This document shows, piece after piece, positions 63,989-64,000 of a stretch of 64,000 nucleotides of DNA (position 1 is its first letter; each line of letters begins with the position of its first letter). Source of the DNA: Pantoea sp. 18069. GTDB lineage: Bacteria > Pseudomonadota > Gammaproteobacteria > Burkholderiales > Burkholderiaceae_C. The stretch covers positions 1 through 64,000 of the forward strand of contig NZ_CACSJA010000015.1 in assembly GCF_902706035.1 (NCBI RefSeq), given 5' to 3'. The translations under genes were made by a program, and so were the position numbers. The notes below the pieces were generated by a model. That model searched no databases. It was given only the letters and a program-made list of their open reading frames with translations, and had not been told where the DNA came from.

Positions 63989-64000
63989 CGCCGTGCAACA

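Overview
The window is GC-rich, gene-dense chromosomal DNA from a beta-proteobacterium, most likely a Comamonadaceae member close to Comamonas or Delftia. Support for this: eleven Bug-type periplasmic receptors (a family hugely expanded in Burkholderiales), a Burkholderiales-type general porin, a DUF4148 protein, and a protocatechuate 4,5-cleavage operon in the gene order of the Comamonas pmd cluster. Assignments rest on reading protein motifs by eye; no database search was run.

Layout. 1-0.9 kb: right end of an IS200/IS605 element (TnpB C-terminus, terminal hairpin) abutting a 5'-truncated ankyrin-like orphan gene. 1-7.4 kb: housekeeping genes (GST, argA, hrpA). 7.4-8.1 kb: scar holding an IS5-family transposase remnant and the tail of a flavin monooxygenase gene. 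8.1-11.7 kb: FAH-family hydrolase and two Bug receptors, with a decayed GntR gene. 11.8-17.6 kb: LysR / Bug / TPP enzyme / aldehyde dehydrogenase. 18.4-24.3 kb: AMP ligase / Bug / AMP ligase / M20 peptidase. 24.3-29.1 kb: LysR / Bug / class III CoA-transferase / cupin / acyl-CoA dehydrogenase. 29.2-33.1 kb: small genes, HxlR, DUF4148, isochorismatase-like hydrolase, pirin, LysR. 33.1-37.3 kb: CitE-like lyase / Bug / CoA-transferase with a LysR. 37.4-45.1 kb: pmd (lig) operon from the tautomerase to CHMS dehydrogenase, then an aldo/keto reductase. 45.1-47.3 kb: AT-rich island with a 579-residue orphan protein. 47.4-51.7 kb: Bug/LysR pair and the IclR/pobA pair. 51.8-57.0 kb: TauD-like dioxygenase / Bug / GntR, facing Bug / glucarate-dehydratase-like enzyme. 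57.0-64.0 kb: an almost gene-free kilobase, another Bug, an SDR remnant, a 2OG dioxygenase, UspA, and a porin / Bug / PrpF-family operon read leftward.

How it fits together. PobA makes protocatechuate from 4-hydroxybenzoate. PmdAB, C, D, U, E and F then take it to pyruvate and oxaloacetate. Around this core sit self-contained cassettes, each usually a transcription regulator divergent from a Bug receptor gene plus one to three catabolic enzymes. No TctA/TctB membrane partner is encoded here, so the receptors must share permeases encoded elsewhere or act as sensors. The most notable non-coding signal is a four-copy intergenic element placed at the 3' ends of genes. Its hairpin changes sequence between copies but keeps its pairing, and one copy supplies the stop codon of the PDC hydrolase gene.
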